DNA of 64,000 nt from Rutstroemia sp. NJR-2017a BVV2. Taxonomy: Eukaryota; Ascomycota; Leotiomycetes; Helotiales; Rutstroemiaceae. The stretch lies in assembly GCA_002946415.1 (NCBI GenBank), contig NJPS01000055.1, forward strand, positions 1 through 64,000. The letters run 5' to 3'. Below are positions 25,008-36,044 of the stretch, one piece after another. The notes beneath the pieces were generated by a model, which was not told where the DNA came from, made no database searches, and saw nothing but the letters and a program-made list of their open reading frames with translations. The position numbers were made by a program, and so were the translations under genes. Position 1 is the first letter of the stretch. Each line of letters begins with the position of its first letter.

Positions 25008-26988
25008 ATGCCACCAAAGACGGAACGAGGAGCTGCCTCGCGCGGTCGAGGTCGAGGAAGGGGACGAGGTAGAGGTGTCGCAATTGCAGGGACCGAAACG
25101 CCAGAAGCTTCAGGAACAAGTGCGCAGTCCGCTATCCCATCCGCGACAAATGCGCCGGCAGAGTCTTCCAACAATGTCAATGTCAAGATGGAGCCCAATG
25201 ACTCCCACCCTTCTCCACATTCCGCTCCTGCCAGTGTTCCTCCAGAGGTACCTGCGCCGACAGACTCACGTCCTCCAGTTCGATCGGAGCCGTCGGCTAT
25301 TAGAACACGAGGGGGGGCGAGCACAAGGGGAAGAGGGGACTCTACTGCGAGGAGCAAATTCAAGCCAAAAGCCATTAGAAGAGACCAAGCAGACCGTGAA
25401 AGATTAGAACAGGAAGAGCGCGAAAGGAGAGCAGCTATAAATGCGCAGGAAGAACGGGAAGCACGGCGGGCGAACAGAGGCCGAGGTAGTGCTGGAAGGG
25501 GCAGGGGTGATGTGATGGGACAAAGTAGAGGTGCAGGAAGAGGAAATCCAGTCACGAGCGCGACTGGTATATTTAGTGTTGCGCCTTCGGCAATGGGTGA
25601 GTCTCTTACGATCCGTTTTTGGGAAAAGCTAAGATTTTGTAGAAAGGAAAGGAGGGATAACGGGGGTGGCTGTCACAGCTTCTAGGAGTGGTGGGGGCGG
25701 AGGAGGAGGAGGCGGAGGGGGTTCTGGTGGAGGAGGCGGAGGTGGTGGAGGAGGAGGAACATCAAGTGGCGGAAATTACGTTAACTACTTCAATTCCGGA
25801 GGAAGAGGTGTTGCAGACACTTTCGAGCCAGAGTATCCAGACGAAGGCGACGGGCCACTGAGAAAAGTCAACATAGAAGTAATCAATCTAGACTCGGGTG
25901 ACGAAGATGACGACGATATCACACCAATGTCGCACTCAAGAGGATCGGGGAAAACAGTGGCAAAGACAAAAGGACTCAAGCCTATAAGAATCAAACGGGA
26001 GGAGCACAAAGAGAGAGCTGGCATGATCACCAGCGATACCGACCTTTTGGCCACAACGAAAAAGGAGCCTAAAGAAAATGAAGATGAGTCGAGAGCAGGA
26101 AGAAAAGATGGCACACGCAACGGAGATGTGGAGATGTCGATTAATACAGCCGACTCGACGAAAGTGAAGCGTGATCCAGATCTCGAATCACCGACACTCT
26201 CTAGATTCTCTGAACTGCCACAACCATCATCTCCCGAACAAAAGAAGCGTCGGCCTTCGAAACTCGATGCATTGAAACAAGAACCGGATTCGTCGCCCAG
26301 GAAGCCAAGAACTCTTCGGCATACTCAACCAAAAGACAAGAAGCCGGTTATACAAACGGAAGAAGATAAATTGGAATGGGAAAGGCATCTTGAAGATGTG
26401 GAGATTCTTGCGAAAGAACTTCGCTTTGTTCGCACAGATGACAACACGAAGGATAAAGGTAAAGGAAAGGAGGTCGACGTTGAGGGTGATGTGGATATGG
26501 ACGCAGAATCTCAACCGAAAAGCGCTGAAGACGAAGCAGATGTCGTTCAAAAGGATGGTCGATTATATCTATTTCAGTTCCCGCCGATCCTACCACGTCT
26601 GTTCAACCCCGAGAAGGAAGGTCCGGACGACGTGGTGGTAACTAAGAGCTCTGAACAGATCGATCTCACCGAAGCTAGTAAAGAGCCGCCAATAAAGCAA
26701 GAAGGCGAAGAGGTTGTCATCAAAACAGAAGGTGGTGTTGCCGATAGACCAGAACAGTTGATCAGTGAAAAAGGATGGATTGGAAAGTTAGTAGTGAGGA
26801 AGAGTGGCAAGGTTGAATTGAACTGGGGTGGAACAAGCATGGCCGTGGGGCGCGGAGCTCCAGCTGCATTCTTAAGCAATGTTCTATTAACAGAGGAGCC
26901 GAAAGGAGAGGCTGAAGGTACGGCAACGGGGCTGGGTAAAGTCATGGGGAAATTCGTTGTCACTCCTGACTGGGAGAAGATATTCTAG
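25008..26988 (+). CDS. RNA polymerase III subunit RPC4 (Rpc53)
   Basis: Two exons (25008-25596 and 25643-26988) encode 644 residues. RPC4 pairs with RPC5 to form the TFIIF-like subcomplex of RNA polymerase III, which acts in termination and reinitiation at tRNA and 5S genes in the nucleus. The N-terminus is RG-rich. The conserved C-terminal RPC4 domain covers roughly residues 510-644, with LYLFQFPPILPRL, then GWIGKLVVRKSGKVELNWGG and the C-terminal GKFVVTPDWEKIF. The intron (46 nt, donor GTGAGT, acceptor TTGTAG) splits a Gly/Glu codon and restores the frame; the continuation begins ERKGGITG. Just after it is a run of Gly residues encoded by GGN repeats at about 25690-25760. The frame is open to 24999, but only with a TTG, so the ATG at 25008 is used. 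Many acidic and lysine motifs (IKxE) in the middle resemble sumoylation sites. Confidence 0.9.
25690..25762 (+). repeat. GGN trinucleotide repeat coding for poly-glycine
   Basis: A G-rich GGA/GGC/GGT run inside exon 2 of RPC4 encodes about 25 Gly with a single Ser interruption. It lies in a linker before the conserved region and keeps the reading frame. Confidence 0.85.
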
Positions 26989-27627
26989 GTCGAAATGATT
27001 TGAATAGTATGATAACCATGGTATGGGATAAGATACATACTGTGTATGTCGTGGTCTGGTCGAATACCTTTTCTGCATAGCTACGGCGTTAGAGGTGATC
27101 TCCAGGATGTATATTGGTTTCTAGCTACGTAAGAATGACATGGACTTTGAAGAATCTTCGGAACTGTAATTATCAATGATTTAATTGGTTATATTCAAAC
27201 ACCCCAAAGTAATCACACTATAACTATACATGCCGCATCATGCTTCCGCTCTTCCAATAACCTTTGCCGTTCACAAATTCCGGGGATTTAACAAGTGCCC
27301 CGCATCCCCACAATGTGGTAAAGTTCACCTCGCTAAACAGAAGGAATCCGTCCACTTCGTCCACATGGACTGCGCGGTCGATTCGGTGGGATGAGGTGAG
27401 TGCTCTTTGTGTACTTACAATTTCTCATTGACTATATATCAGAGTATCTTTGCTGCAGGAACAGTAATTATTCTTTATTCCATGATCAAGTAGTAAGCAC
27501 CCACCGTCAGAACATTGCAACACTTAGCAACACTGTCAGCATTTGCGGGGCACTCATACTGGCATTGCGCGCACAGCATTCCTATCATACATCCGACAAA
27601 TAGACTAATAATTGCTTTCAACTATCG
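26989..27627. other. Intergenic region
   Basis: Contains the RPC4 3' flank and the promoter of the FAD monooxygenase. I see nothing else. Confidence 0.5.
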
Positions 27628-29009
27628 ATGCCTAGCCGATTGGACTCTGCGGATTCTACGATGCCTCTCCGTGTTGTGATAGTTGGCGCAGGACTCGCTG
27701 GTCTTGCTGCAGCCGTGTCCACCAAGCTTGCAAATCCATCTCACGAGGTGACAATCCTAGAGGCGGTTCATGAGCTGGCGGAGGTCGGGGTATGTTATGG
27801 CTTTGCTTCATTAGCATCGTTGCGCAATTGTACTGACAAATTTACCTGTAGGCGGGTTTACAAATAACACCCAATGCGACACGATTATTTAAAGCTTGGG
27901 GGATCTACGATGCCCTTGCGCCGAAAGCTACCTTTCCCAAGTCCCTTTCAGTTTGGCGATACGATGGCACAAAACGATTGGGCTATACCGCAGACTTCCA
28001 AGAAAAGATTGACGAGGCATATGGTAATCCATTCTGGGGCATGCATCGTGTAGACCTGCAGCGAGGTCTGCGCGACAAATGCGAGGAGCTGGGCGTGTCG
28101 ATTCGTTTATCCTCGCGAGTGCAGAGCGTTGATTTCGACAACTCGGTCATAACACTAGATGGAGGCAAGACAGTGGAAGCGGATGTGATTCTCTGCACAG
28201 ATGGAATATATTCTGCTACGCGATCACAATTCCTAGGCAAGAAAACTCCCCCGAATGCGACGGGCGATCTGGCATATCGTATCGTCATCAATAAGTCGGA
28301 CTTGAGCGGACCGGATACTGAGAAGCTTGCTGCCTTTATTGATGGACAGACAGTCAATTTCTGGGCTGGTCCAGAGACTCACGTCGTGAGCTACACGATG
28401 CGCTCGGGGTCATTATTGAATATTGTTCTTTTGTGTCCCGACAATTTACCACCGGGTCTTTCAAAGACAGACGGAGACCTGGATGAGATGAAACATTTGT
28501 TCGAGGGTTGGGATCCTATCCTAAGAGCGCTCTTAGACCAAGTGAAGGAGGTTGCTAAGTGGAAATTGATGCATTTGGAGACCCTGGACCGGTGGATCAA
28601 CGACGAGGGTACTTTCTGGATGGCAGGTGATGCATGTCATCCCATGTTGCCGTACCTAGCACAGGGCGCAAATTCGAGTTTAGAAGACGGTGCCGTTATG
28701 GGGTATCTACTCGGCAAGGTCAGTGCCGAGGGGAAAAAGGAGCAGCTGAAGAAAGCGGCAAGGATGTACGAAGCGTTGAGGAAATCGAGGGGTGAAGGTA
28801 TCGCTCGAGAGACATGGAAGCAGAGAGAGCAATTTCACATGGTGGACGGAGAAGAGCAGATACAAAGGGATGTTATCATGATTGAAGGGCCCACTGGTAA
28901 AGGCGGGTACCCAAGCAGATGGCAGGACTTTGGTGGCGCGCAGAAGTGGCTTTACGGGTACGATGCTTATGGTGAAGCGGAGAAGGCGTTTGCAGAGGAA
29001 CCATTTTAG
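27628..29009 (+). CDS. FAD-dependent monooxygenase, salicylate-hydroxylase-like
   Basis: Two exons (27628-27789 and 27852-29009, 62-nt intron with donor GTATGT) give 439 residues. The N-terminus has the Rossmann dinucleotide motif GAGLAGLAAA (residues about 18-27) for FAD. A DG motif lies mid-protein (ILCTDGIYSATRS), and the second FAD motif is GDACHPMLPYLAQGANSSLEDGA. This order and length define class A flavoprotein monooxygenases, which use NAD(P)H and O2 to hydroxylate aromatic or related substrates. The nearest well-known type is salicylate 1-monooxygenase, but paralogues act on many substrates and the sequence does not fix the one here. The join gives EVGAGLQITPNATR, which is family-typical. 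ATG at 27628 is used; the Met 11 residues later would also serve. The protein has no signal peptide and is probably cytosolic. Confidence 0.88.
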
Positions 29010-29937
29010 TTGGCAAGGCATGTCAAGCTGTATCAGTGAGTTTTTTAGACTTCAGGTATTCCCGTCCAGGTCGGGAAAGAGATAAATGAATCAAATCATA
29101 TATACCCCAAGTCAAGCCCTCACTGATCGTCCTTGCATGGTCAAACGTTCTCCCACGCTACGCCCTATGCTTCCAATCCCATACTTACTCTGTCAAGATC
29201 TATCGATGCTTTACATCATCAATGAGGATGAAACATTCTAGAATAAGTCTATATGCATGCCAATCATGGTTTCCCCATCAAAAATTAGCCGGTTTAGCCT
29301 TGATTTGGATGAATTCGGACAGAGCTGTTTCACCAACAGCATAGTCTGAGCGGTGGGGATACACCAAGCTGGTTTGGAACCATTCGCTGAAGTTTAGCAG
29401 CTCTTCACTACCTGGGTAACTATGGTACATTAAGTTGCAGATAATTTTTCCAGATTCTCCCATATACTGCACTTTGATAGCTGGATTGCTTCCTTGACCT
29501 TGTCGTCGGCTCCTTGGTTCTGGCAGAACTCCCCTCACACAAACAAAGCGCTAACTTTTCGGGAAATTTCTCAGGGGCAGGTGGGGCCCCACATCCGGCA
29601 GTGAACAATATTCTCCTAAATTCCGTCTATCTATCATACCTCCGTATCGCTATACCGTATTATGAATTGGTTCTGGTTATGCTTATAGTGCCAAGACACG
29701 GTGCAATCGCCCAAGACACGGTGCAATCGCCCAATCTGGTGGCACGTCGTCAATCAATCGGGTATGGCGGTAATTCCGGGATTGTGCTACGGGAATTCGA
29801 AGCCCTTATATAAGTATTTGGCTTTCTCTACTTTGTTTCATGCTTTTCCAAACTACACTCTTTTTGTTCTATTCACCTTTATTGTTTTTATAAGCGTCTC
29901 AAGTCGAGATCGCACGTCATTCGTTTCATTGATCATC
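29010..29937. other. Intergenic region, GH43 promoter
   Basis: No gene is supported. It includes a perfect 20-bp tandem duplication at 29691-29730 (listed separately), about 210 bases before the GH43 start. Confidence 0.5.
29691..29730 (+). repeat. Two tandem copies of a 20-bp unit
   Basis: Two identical 20-bp units, each starting CCAAGACACG and ending GTGCAATCGC, followed by CCAA of a third. They lie in the GH43 upstream region and could duplicate a regulatory site. Confidence 0.9.
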
Positions 29938-31018
29938 ATGTTCGGTTTCCTTCGTACCCTCAGCGCCGGCCTGGTGCTTGCGGTTGGGCTTGCGCAGGCT
30001 TCTCCTAACCCTATGGCCTGCTCTGGTGTCTGTAATAATGCCCATGACTCCTCTATCTTGCAGAACAAAGCTGGTACCTACTACCGTTTCTCAACTGGTG
30101 GAGGTATCGCTATCCATACTGCACCGGCTCTTACTGGTCCCTGGACCTACAAGGGCTATGCCTTGAAGTCTTCTAAGATTGACGGCAACACCGATCTCTG
30201 GGTACGTGCCCTACGCGCTCTCACTCGAGAGGACGAACATGATGCTAACATCAATTAGGCCCCAGATGTGACCTTGGTCGGCAACACCTACTATATGTAC
30301 TACTCCACCTCCACTTTCGGCTCCCAAAAATCCACCATCGGTGTCGCGACCTCCTCAACCATGGACGTCGGCTCCTGGACCGACCACGGCAGCTCCGGCA
30401 TTTCGTCCAGCAGTGGCAAAGCCTATAATGCCATTGACGGCAACTTGATCTGGGATGGCTCCGCATTCTACATGAACTTTGGCTCGTTCTATGGCAATAT
30501 CTACCAAGTGCCTATGAAGAACCCGCCTATCTCGTCCTCGGGTGCTGCATACAACATCGAATATAACAGCACTGGTACACGTCCCTCGGAGGGTGCTTTC
30601 GTCTTCACTTGGGGTGATTACTTCTACCTTTTCTTCTCCAGCGGGTCTTGCTGCAACCTCGATAAGAACCGTCCTGCTAAAGGCGAGGAGTACAAGATAA
30701 TGGTCTGCCGCTCTAAAAAGATCAATGGTGAATTTGTAAGTGCTACTTTCCGTTCAACGAGACCATCTCCGCAAAAGCTAACGAATAATATAGGTCGACA
30801 AGAACGGCAAAGACTGCAGAGCGAATGGCGGAACCGAGGTTCTTGCTAGCCATGATCATGTGTACGCTCCGGGTGGACAAGGCCTCCACATGGACCCGAC
30901 TCATGGACCAGTTATCTTCTACCACTATGTCGATACCAATGTTGGATATGCTGATGGCAATAAGAAGCTTGGTATCAACAAGGTATCTTTCTCATCCGGA
31001 TGGCCGGTGCTTTCCTAG
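29938..31018 (+). CDS. Secreted GH43 arabinan endo-1,5-alpha-L-arabinosidase
   Basis: Three exons (29938-30201, 30259-30735, 30794-31018) encode 321 residues, the usual length for fungal endo-arabinanases. The enzyme cuts alpha-1,5-arabinan side chains of pectin outside the cell. Residues 1-21 are a signal peptide. The five-bladed propeller shows the expected acidic centres: NNAHDSSI (general base Asp), [26 protein letters not shown], and RPSEGAFVF (acid Glu). The last exon supplies [13 protein letters not shown] and ends GWPVLS then stop. Introns are 57 and 58 nt with donors GTACGT and GTAAGT and acceptors TTAG and TATAG, and both joins keep the frame. No carbohydrate-binding module is present. 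Together with the GH53 gene at 51 kb, it suggests attack on pectin hairy regions. Confidence 0.9.
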
Positions 31019-31656
31019 ACGGGGTGTCGCACCCAGGCATGCTGGGTTTCGAAGGGGTCAGTGCCGCGCTGGGTATGCTGTGGGATTCGATAGATGGAAC
31101 GATGATGATTCATTTCTTGTAAATATTCAGGTCCGGTCAGGAACCGACGGTGTTTATCGCGGGCTTGCCTGTTTTATGATTAAACATTTCATGTACATAA
31201 TCCTCCAATCGACGAAGAGTGGAGTTCCCAATGTGTTGCAACTCGATGTATGTGAACCAAAAATTAAGGTAGCCATTGCCTGCATCGTCGGCATAGGACT
31301 TAGCGGTCGGCGGTCGTGCAAGAATGCTGGCGAAAAGATCTGGAGAAGGCGGTGCTGCAGGCACACAAGCACATAGGTACTTCTAACCGAACTCAACTGC
31401 AGTGGCCGTGTTTTGGTAGGCTTGCTGAAAGTTGTGGCCATGGCCTACTAGTATCGCACTCGATTCTCATATACTCGTGGGCTCGTGAGGATAACTTGCG
31501 CATGCGTCGAGTTTGTCGTACACTTAACGTCCTTCGCGGGCTATAATCGTGCACCAGAATTTCCTCGCAGCCTTTCAGTCCCGCTCTTCGTCCCTGTAGT
31601 TTATGGAAACGATTGTGCCGGATATAATGGTCGAGACGCTCGCGTTGGACGAAATC

Positions 31657-31691
31657 GATTCATATAACACTGAGTCAGTGTTATATGAATC
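31657..31691. repeat. 35-nt perfect palindrome centred on TGAGTCA
   Basis: Two 17-nt arms (GATTCATATAACACTGA and its exact reverse complement) surround one G. The centre reads TGAGTCA, the Gcn4/AP-1 recognition core. The arms would form a strong hairpin in single-stranded DNA or RNA. No target-site duplication or transposase frame is seen beside it. Confidence 0.9.
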
Positions 31692-32731
31692 CTTTTCCTG
31701 ACCATACTATGGTAATCTGAGAGTCCGGGTAGTTGTTTCAATCAGTATAGGGGCTTAGAGTTGAGGGGTGAGGCTTGAGTGTTAGCTTGCCATACTTCCC
31801 AGGGGCATCGAGGTTAGTCTCGGGTGCTCTAAAAGGCTGTAAAAGCCTCTCAACCCGCAAGGAGGGAGAAAAAACATGACTAGGCTGCCGCTAACATGGA
31901 AGATCGCGGCGAAGTAGTAGTTTTACCAACACCCTCTTTTATCTCTATCGACAATGAACCTAAACGAATCTAGAAATAGCCATCAATATACAGATCAAGA
32001 GATCCAAGTTAGCTAAATACTGATATCTTGATTTGCTGATTTTCGAGCAGGTGCAGAGTAGGAGAGCAAGAGTTTGAGCGCGCAGAGACTAAACTCCGCT
32101 GGATGCTCGTGTAAACGCAACTTCGCGCAAACGCAGCATCTTCTCCAGATTAATCCGTGTTTTCTCTTCGGAAGGAATGGCTAGAACGCAACCAACGAAC
32201 GTAAGCCAAGGATGGCATCAATAGCGGTGCTGAGAAATCCGGATTTTGAAGAGATGAATACGAAGTAGGAACGAGGATATCCAATCAGAAGAAGTGGCCG
32301 TAGACAACAGATGGTCGAGGCCCGATGAAGCAAAGGGAATAGACGAGGGGATACCAGTGATTCGTTGAATATAAATGAGAGGTGTGCGAAATACTGAAAA
32401 GTATGGAGAGATCTTTCACCTCCGCACTGCAGCGGTTAACTATTCGCTGTTCCCCACTCAACGGTCATTCTTGGGGAAGAATATGTGTCCACAATACGAG
32501 ACCGTATCTGATCTGACAGCATCTATTGGGCAAGGTGCGGTGGAGGTGTGTCCGTTTGAGAGAATTCTTGGTGAAGTGACTTGTTTCTGCAAGATGAAGT
32601 CCAATATACGAATATACGAGGTGCTTCTTCATGCTGGTAGTCCCGCTCTCTAAGGGGTGACCAGAAAGGCAGGAACATTGTGCTTGATTCGTAATTTTAT
32701 CGTGCTTATTCATCACAAGTCATCGTAATCT

Positions 32732-33250
32732 TCATACGCACGCTGGCCTATGAACTGGCACACCCGCTGGGGCGCTTTCGTTACTTTTATTGACATGGGT
32801 GTAGCTGCCAGGCTGTTGGTATACCATCTTGAAAGCATTCAGCCATGCTTCGGGCTTCAGATATGGTACGCCATATTGTGGTGCCGCGGAATTGTCTCCG
32901 ACGAGTTTTAATGGTAAAATTCGCGCAATCTTCATCGAGCTTCCCCAGTTGTTGATTGTTGCGTAGGATTGAAAGTCGGTACGATTAGTAAGTAAGCTTA
33001 ACTTTGATATGCATGCGGAGTGATGCAAAATAAGTTAGAAGCCGAACCAAGCCACGCTCTCATCTCGTGTAGATCGAAAATGCTCCAGCGAATGGCTAAA
33101 CACAGAGTTAAGAATGGTCTCGGTTAGACCCGCTGGCCAATTCCCGACATTCAGATGTTGCAATAGAATAGTGTTCTTACCCCTGAGGGCTTGCCGTAGT
33201 CTCCCCGAGAACGCTCTGAAGCGTTGAGTAGCGTCTAATAGTTTTGACAC
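32732..33250 (-). pseudogene. Possible ORF remnant with one internal stop
   Basis: The frame reads about 170 codons with only one stop (TAA at 33035-33037) and has protein-like composition on both sides, for example LQHLNVGNWPAGLTETIL before and QYGVPYLKPEAWLNAFKMV after it. Neither half begins with an ATG at its first open codon. I do not recognise a family. It could be the 3' end of a dead gene, two exons of a small one, or chance. Confidence 0.25.
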
Positions 33251-34002
33251 TCAGCTTTTGTGTAAATTTTCGCGTTAAGACTCCTGATGCTATTCTCAAG
33301 CTGCTTCAGACGTCCTCTCAGTCGTCGACATTGGAATCACAGCGTCTAAGATATTCAGCCGGACTTTTTCCATCGTGTGTAACTAACTCCCCGGATCTTC
33401 ATAAGGCTGATTTATGGTAAACCTAGAGAAAGTCTTTTGATATCAAGCTTTTTGTCTTCGCACTTCTAATCGCAGGTACCCACCGGTCATCGATGCAGTT
33501 GTCGTGAGCATGTAGTATATCAGCGGTATAATTTTGAGGGCCGCGCTTTGAAATGCTCTGTTCCATCTCCTACTTCGCTTTTTAAGCATCCTCTCTACCA
33601 TTGAAGGGGTTCGATTGTTAACTACGGCAATGATTCGAACTGCCCGATTGACGTGAAAGTAATCACTGCCATGTGGGTATTACTGCCAGCCTTCACGATG
33701 CTAATCCTTTTTCACTTAATGCACCGGCTTCGCCTCCGAATTGACCGGAAAGCCAAGACTTTAAATCATGTTAAAATTAGGCTAACTTCGTATTCGCTAT
33801 ATATGTCAGCACTCCTTCCAGTAATTCAACTAGATTGTTCGTACACCCCCATCTAAGTAAGTTTAGCTTCGCTTTGGGATTGCTACGTCAAATACCATGA
33901 TCCATCCTTGAACTTCATTCTTAATATTCGTTCCCTTTCCCTATCTCTATCACCACTAGAGCCATAACCCTCTTTCAGTATATTATCTCGACTTCCTCAA
34001 AA

Positions 34003-35393
34003 ATGGTATCAACCAAGACACTCGTTGCCCTTGCGGCATTTTCACTCGCTTCCGTCCAGGGTCTCGACCTGGATATCAGCGACAGCAGTACGTATTATAG
34101 ACAAACAATGTGGAGTTGGAAACTAACACAAAGAAAGAATCTATCAAGAATGCTGCCGCCACGATCGCTAAACAGCTGGTCAAAGAGTACAATGTCTCTG
34201 AACCTGGACATCCAATTGGTGTTTTAAGTATTCCAGGCCGTCCATACTATTGGTGGGAGAGCGCTGCCATGTTTGACACCTTAATTAAGTACTGGAGTCT
34301 TACTGGTGACGACCAATTCAACAACATTGTGACCGACGGCATGATTGCCCAGCAAGGAGAGCATAATGACTTCATGCCGCTAAATTGGACAGCCAGCGAG
34401 GGCAACGACGATCAATCGTTCTGGGCCTTAGCCGCGATGTCAGCAGCGGAATCGAAACTGCCTAAACCACAAAATGGAAGCTGGATCGACCTCGCGGATG
34501 CGGTATTCAACGAGCAAGTTCTTCGATGGGATGATGAAACTTGCGGTGGAGGTCTCCGCTGGCAAATATTTTCCTTCAATACTGGGTACAGCTGGAAGAA
34601 CAGTCTCACAAATGCAAACTTCTTCCAACTTGCATCTCGTCTTGCCGCATACACTGGTAACAGCACATACTCCGAATGGGCTTCCAAGGCATACAACTGG
34701 ACCACCTCTGTCGGCTTTGTCACTAGTGATGGGACTGTCTATGACGGTGCAGATGTATCCAAGAACTGCAGCACTATTAGCAAGGTTCAATCCTCTGACA
34801 AAGCTGGAAGTTTCATCGCTGGAGCGGCTTACATGTACAATGTTACCAAGGGTTCTGAACAATGGAAGAATACACTTAATAATCTCCTCCTCGCAAATAT
34901 TGAGACATTCTTCTCGAATGGTGTCGCTATCGAAAGCGAATGCGAACCTCAAAACCGTTGCACCACAGATCAGCTGGCTTTCAAGGGGTTGCTAGGACAG
35001 GCACTCGTCGAGACTCTTAAGGTCGCACCATATACCGAAGGAATGATTATAGCAAGCCTTCAATCTTCTGCAAAAGCCGCTGCAAAGGCTTGCACTGATT
35101 CGGGGTGTGCATTCGTCTGGGATGGATCGGCCCAAAACTCGACAAGTGGTGTTGGAGAAAAGATAGATGCTCTCAGCTTTGTCCAAGGCTTGCTCTACAA
35201 AGACGCAGCGGCACCTGCCACAAACGCAACCTCAACAAGCGGTGGGTCAGGAACCAAGTCTGGCTCAAGCGCCGCGACTACTACTTCCAGCACCGCTGCA
35301 GAAGCTAGTAAAAATGCTGCTGCTTCTACTGTTATGATGAGTTCCGGCGCGGTAATGAGTCTGTTCGGAGCTGTTGCTTGGATGGTTTTGTAA
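34003..35393 (+). CDS. GPI-anchored GH76 mannan endo-1,6-alpha-mannosidase (Dfg5/Dcw1 family)
   Basis: Two exons (34003-34087 and 34138-35393) encode 446 residues. Dfg5/Dcw1 proteins act at the plasma membrane and wall, where they are thought to cut the GPI glycan and transfer wall proteins onto beta-glucan. Residues 1-20 are a signal peptide; the mature N-terminus LDLDIS is typical. The alpha6/alpha6 barrel shows RPYYWWESAAMFDTLI, QQGEHNDFMPLNWT and the paired catalytic-site Asp in GNDDQSFWA, then CGGGLRWQIF. The C-terminus is a Ser/Thr/Ala-rich stretch ending in a hydrophobic GPI signal (VMSLFGAVAWMVL). The intron is only 50 nt (34088-34137) with donor GTACGT, branch CTAAC and acceptor AAAG; the join reads ISDSKSIKNAA. 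Numerous N-x-S/T sequons fit secretion. Confidence 0.92.
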
Positions 35394-36044
35394 ATTAGCC
35401 ACAGCCAGATGGCGGGGTTGGGTTGCGCAGGCTAGAGTTTCGTAACGCCGACGGCACCCATCAGAGCATCAATGACAAGTACATAACACCATGACCTGAA
35501 GTTTCTTTTATATGATCCGCTCATCGCCTATCATATTTTTATTCTTCAATCTGAAATAATTGAAGTTTAAAACTGAAGGATCTGGAAGTGTCTTTTCTGT
35601 TTATAGTGAATATGGAGATGACTCAGGCTTCCAGTCAAGGTTCTTGAGCCAACAGTAGACCACGAAGAATCAACCTTCAAACTCCCCTCAAATATCAACC
35701 CTCAACTTTTGCTCTCTGGCACGATCTCAACCTCACCTGACTTGACCTACAGTCTCTCATTGTTATATCATTTCGATCATTTCATTGCAAAAATATAATT
35801 ACTCTCTTCGTCGACAGTGGCATCAGAACTGGAAGAAAACTTGCTTCTCAATATGAGATGATTCTTCCACTGGCACTCATCTGGCTGGACGTTTTCAGCT
35901 TCACCCTCTGTGTTTTTTTTATCTCTTCATAAATAATTCATCGCTGTTACTTCCGACTTGCTCATTCATATCTCTGCTTACACGCTGGTCCTTGTAGCAG
36001 CTCAATTCGAGGCTCCAGTTTCATTCCACGAAGTTCCTCACAAT
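35394..36044. other. Intergenic region, GHKL gene promoter
   Basis: Holds the GH76 3' flank and the promoter of the GHKL gene. No gene is supported. The frame of the next gene is open back to 35958, but only from a TTG. Confidence 0.5.

Larger units (their letters stand above)
31019..34002. other. Intergenic region with palindrome and a possible ORF remnant
   Basis: No intact gene is supported. It contains the 35-nt perfect palindrome at 31657-31691 and a minus-strand frame at 32732-33250 that is open apart from one stop (both listed separately). The last 100 bases before the GH76 gene are pyrimidine-rich, as in fungal promoters. Confidence 0.5.

Noticed and set aside
24980..25555. 191-codon minus-strand frame
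   Set aside because: Antisense to the RG-rich first exon of RPC4; composition reflects the GC-rich repeats.
35958..36044. N-terminal extension of the GHKL protein
   Set aside because: It begins with TTG and lies in promoter-like sequence; the first ATG in frame is at 36045.
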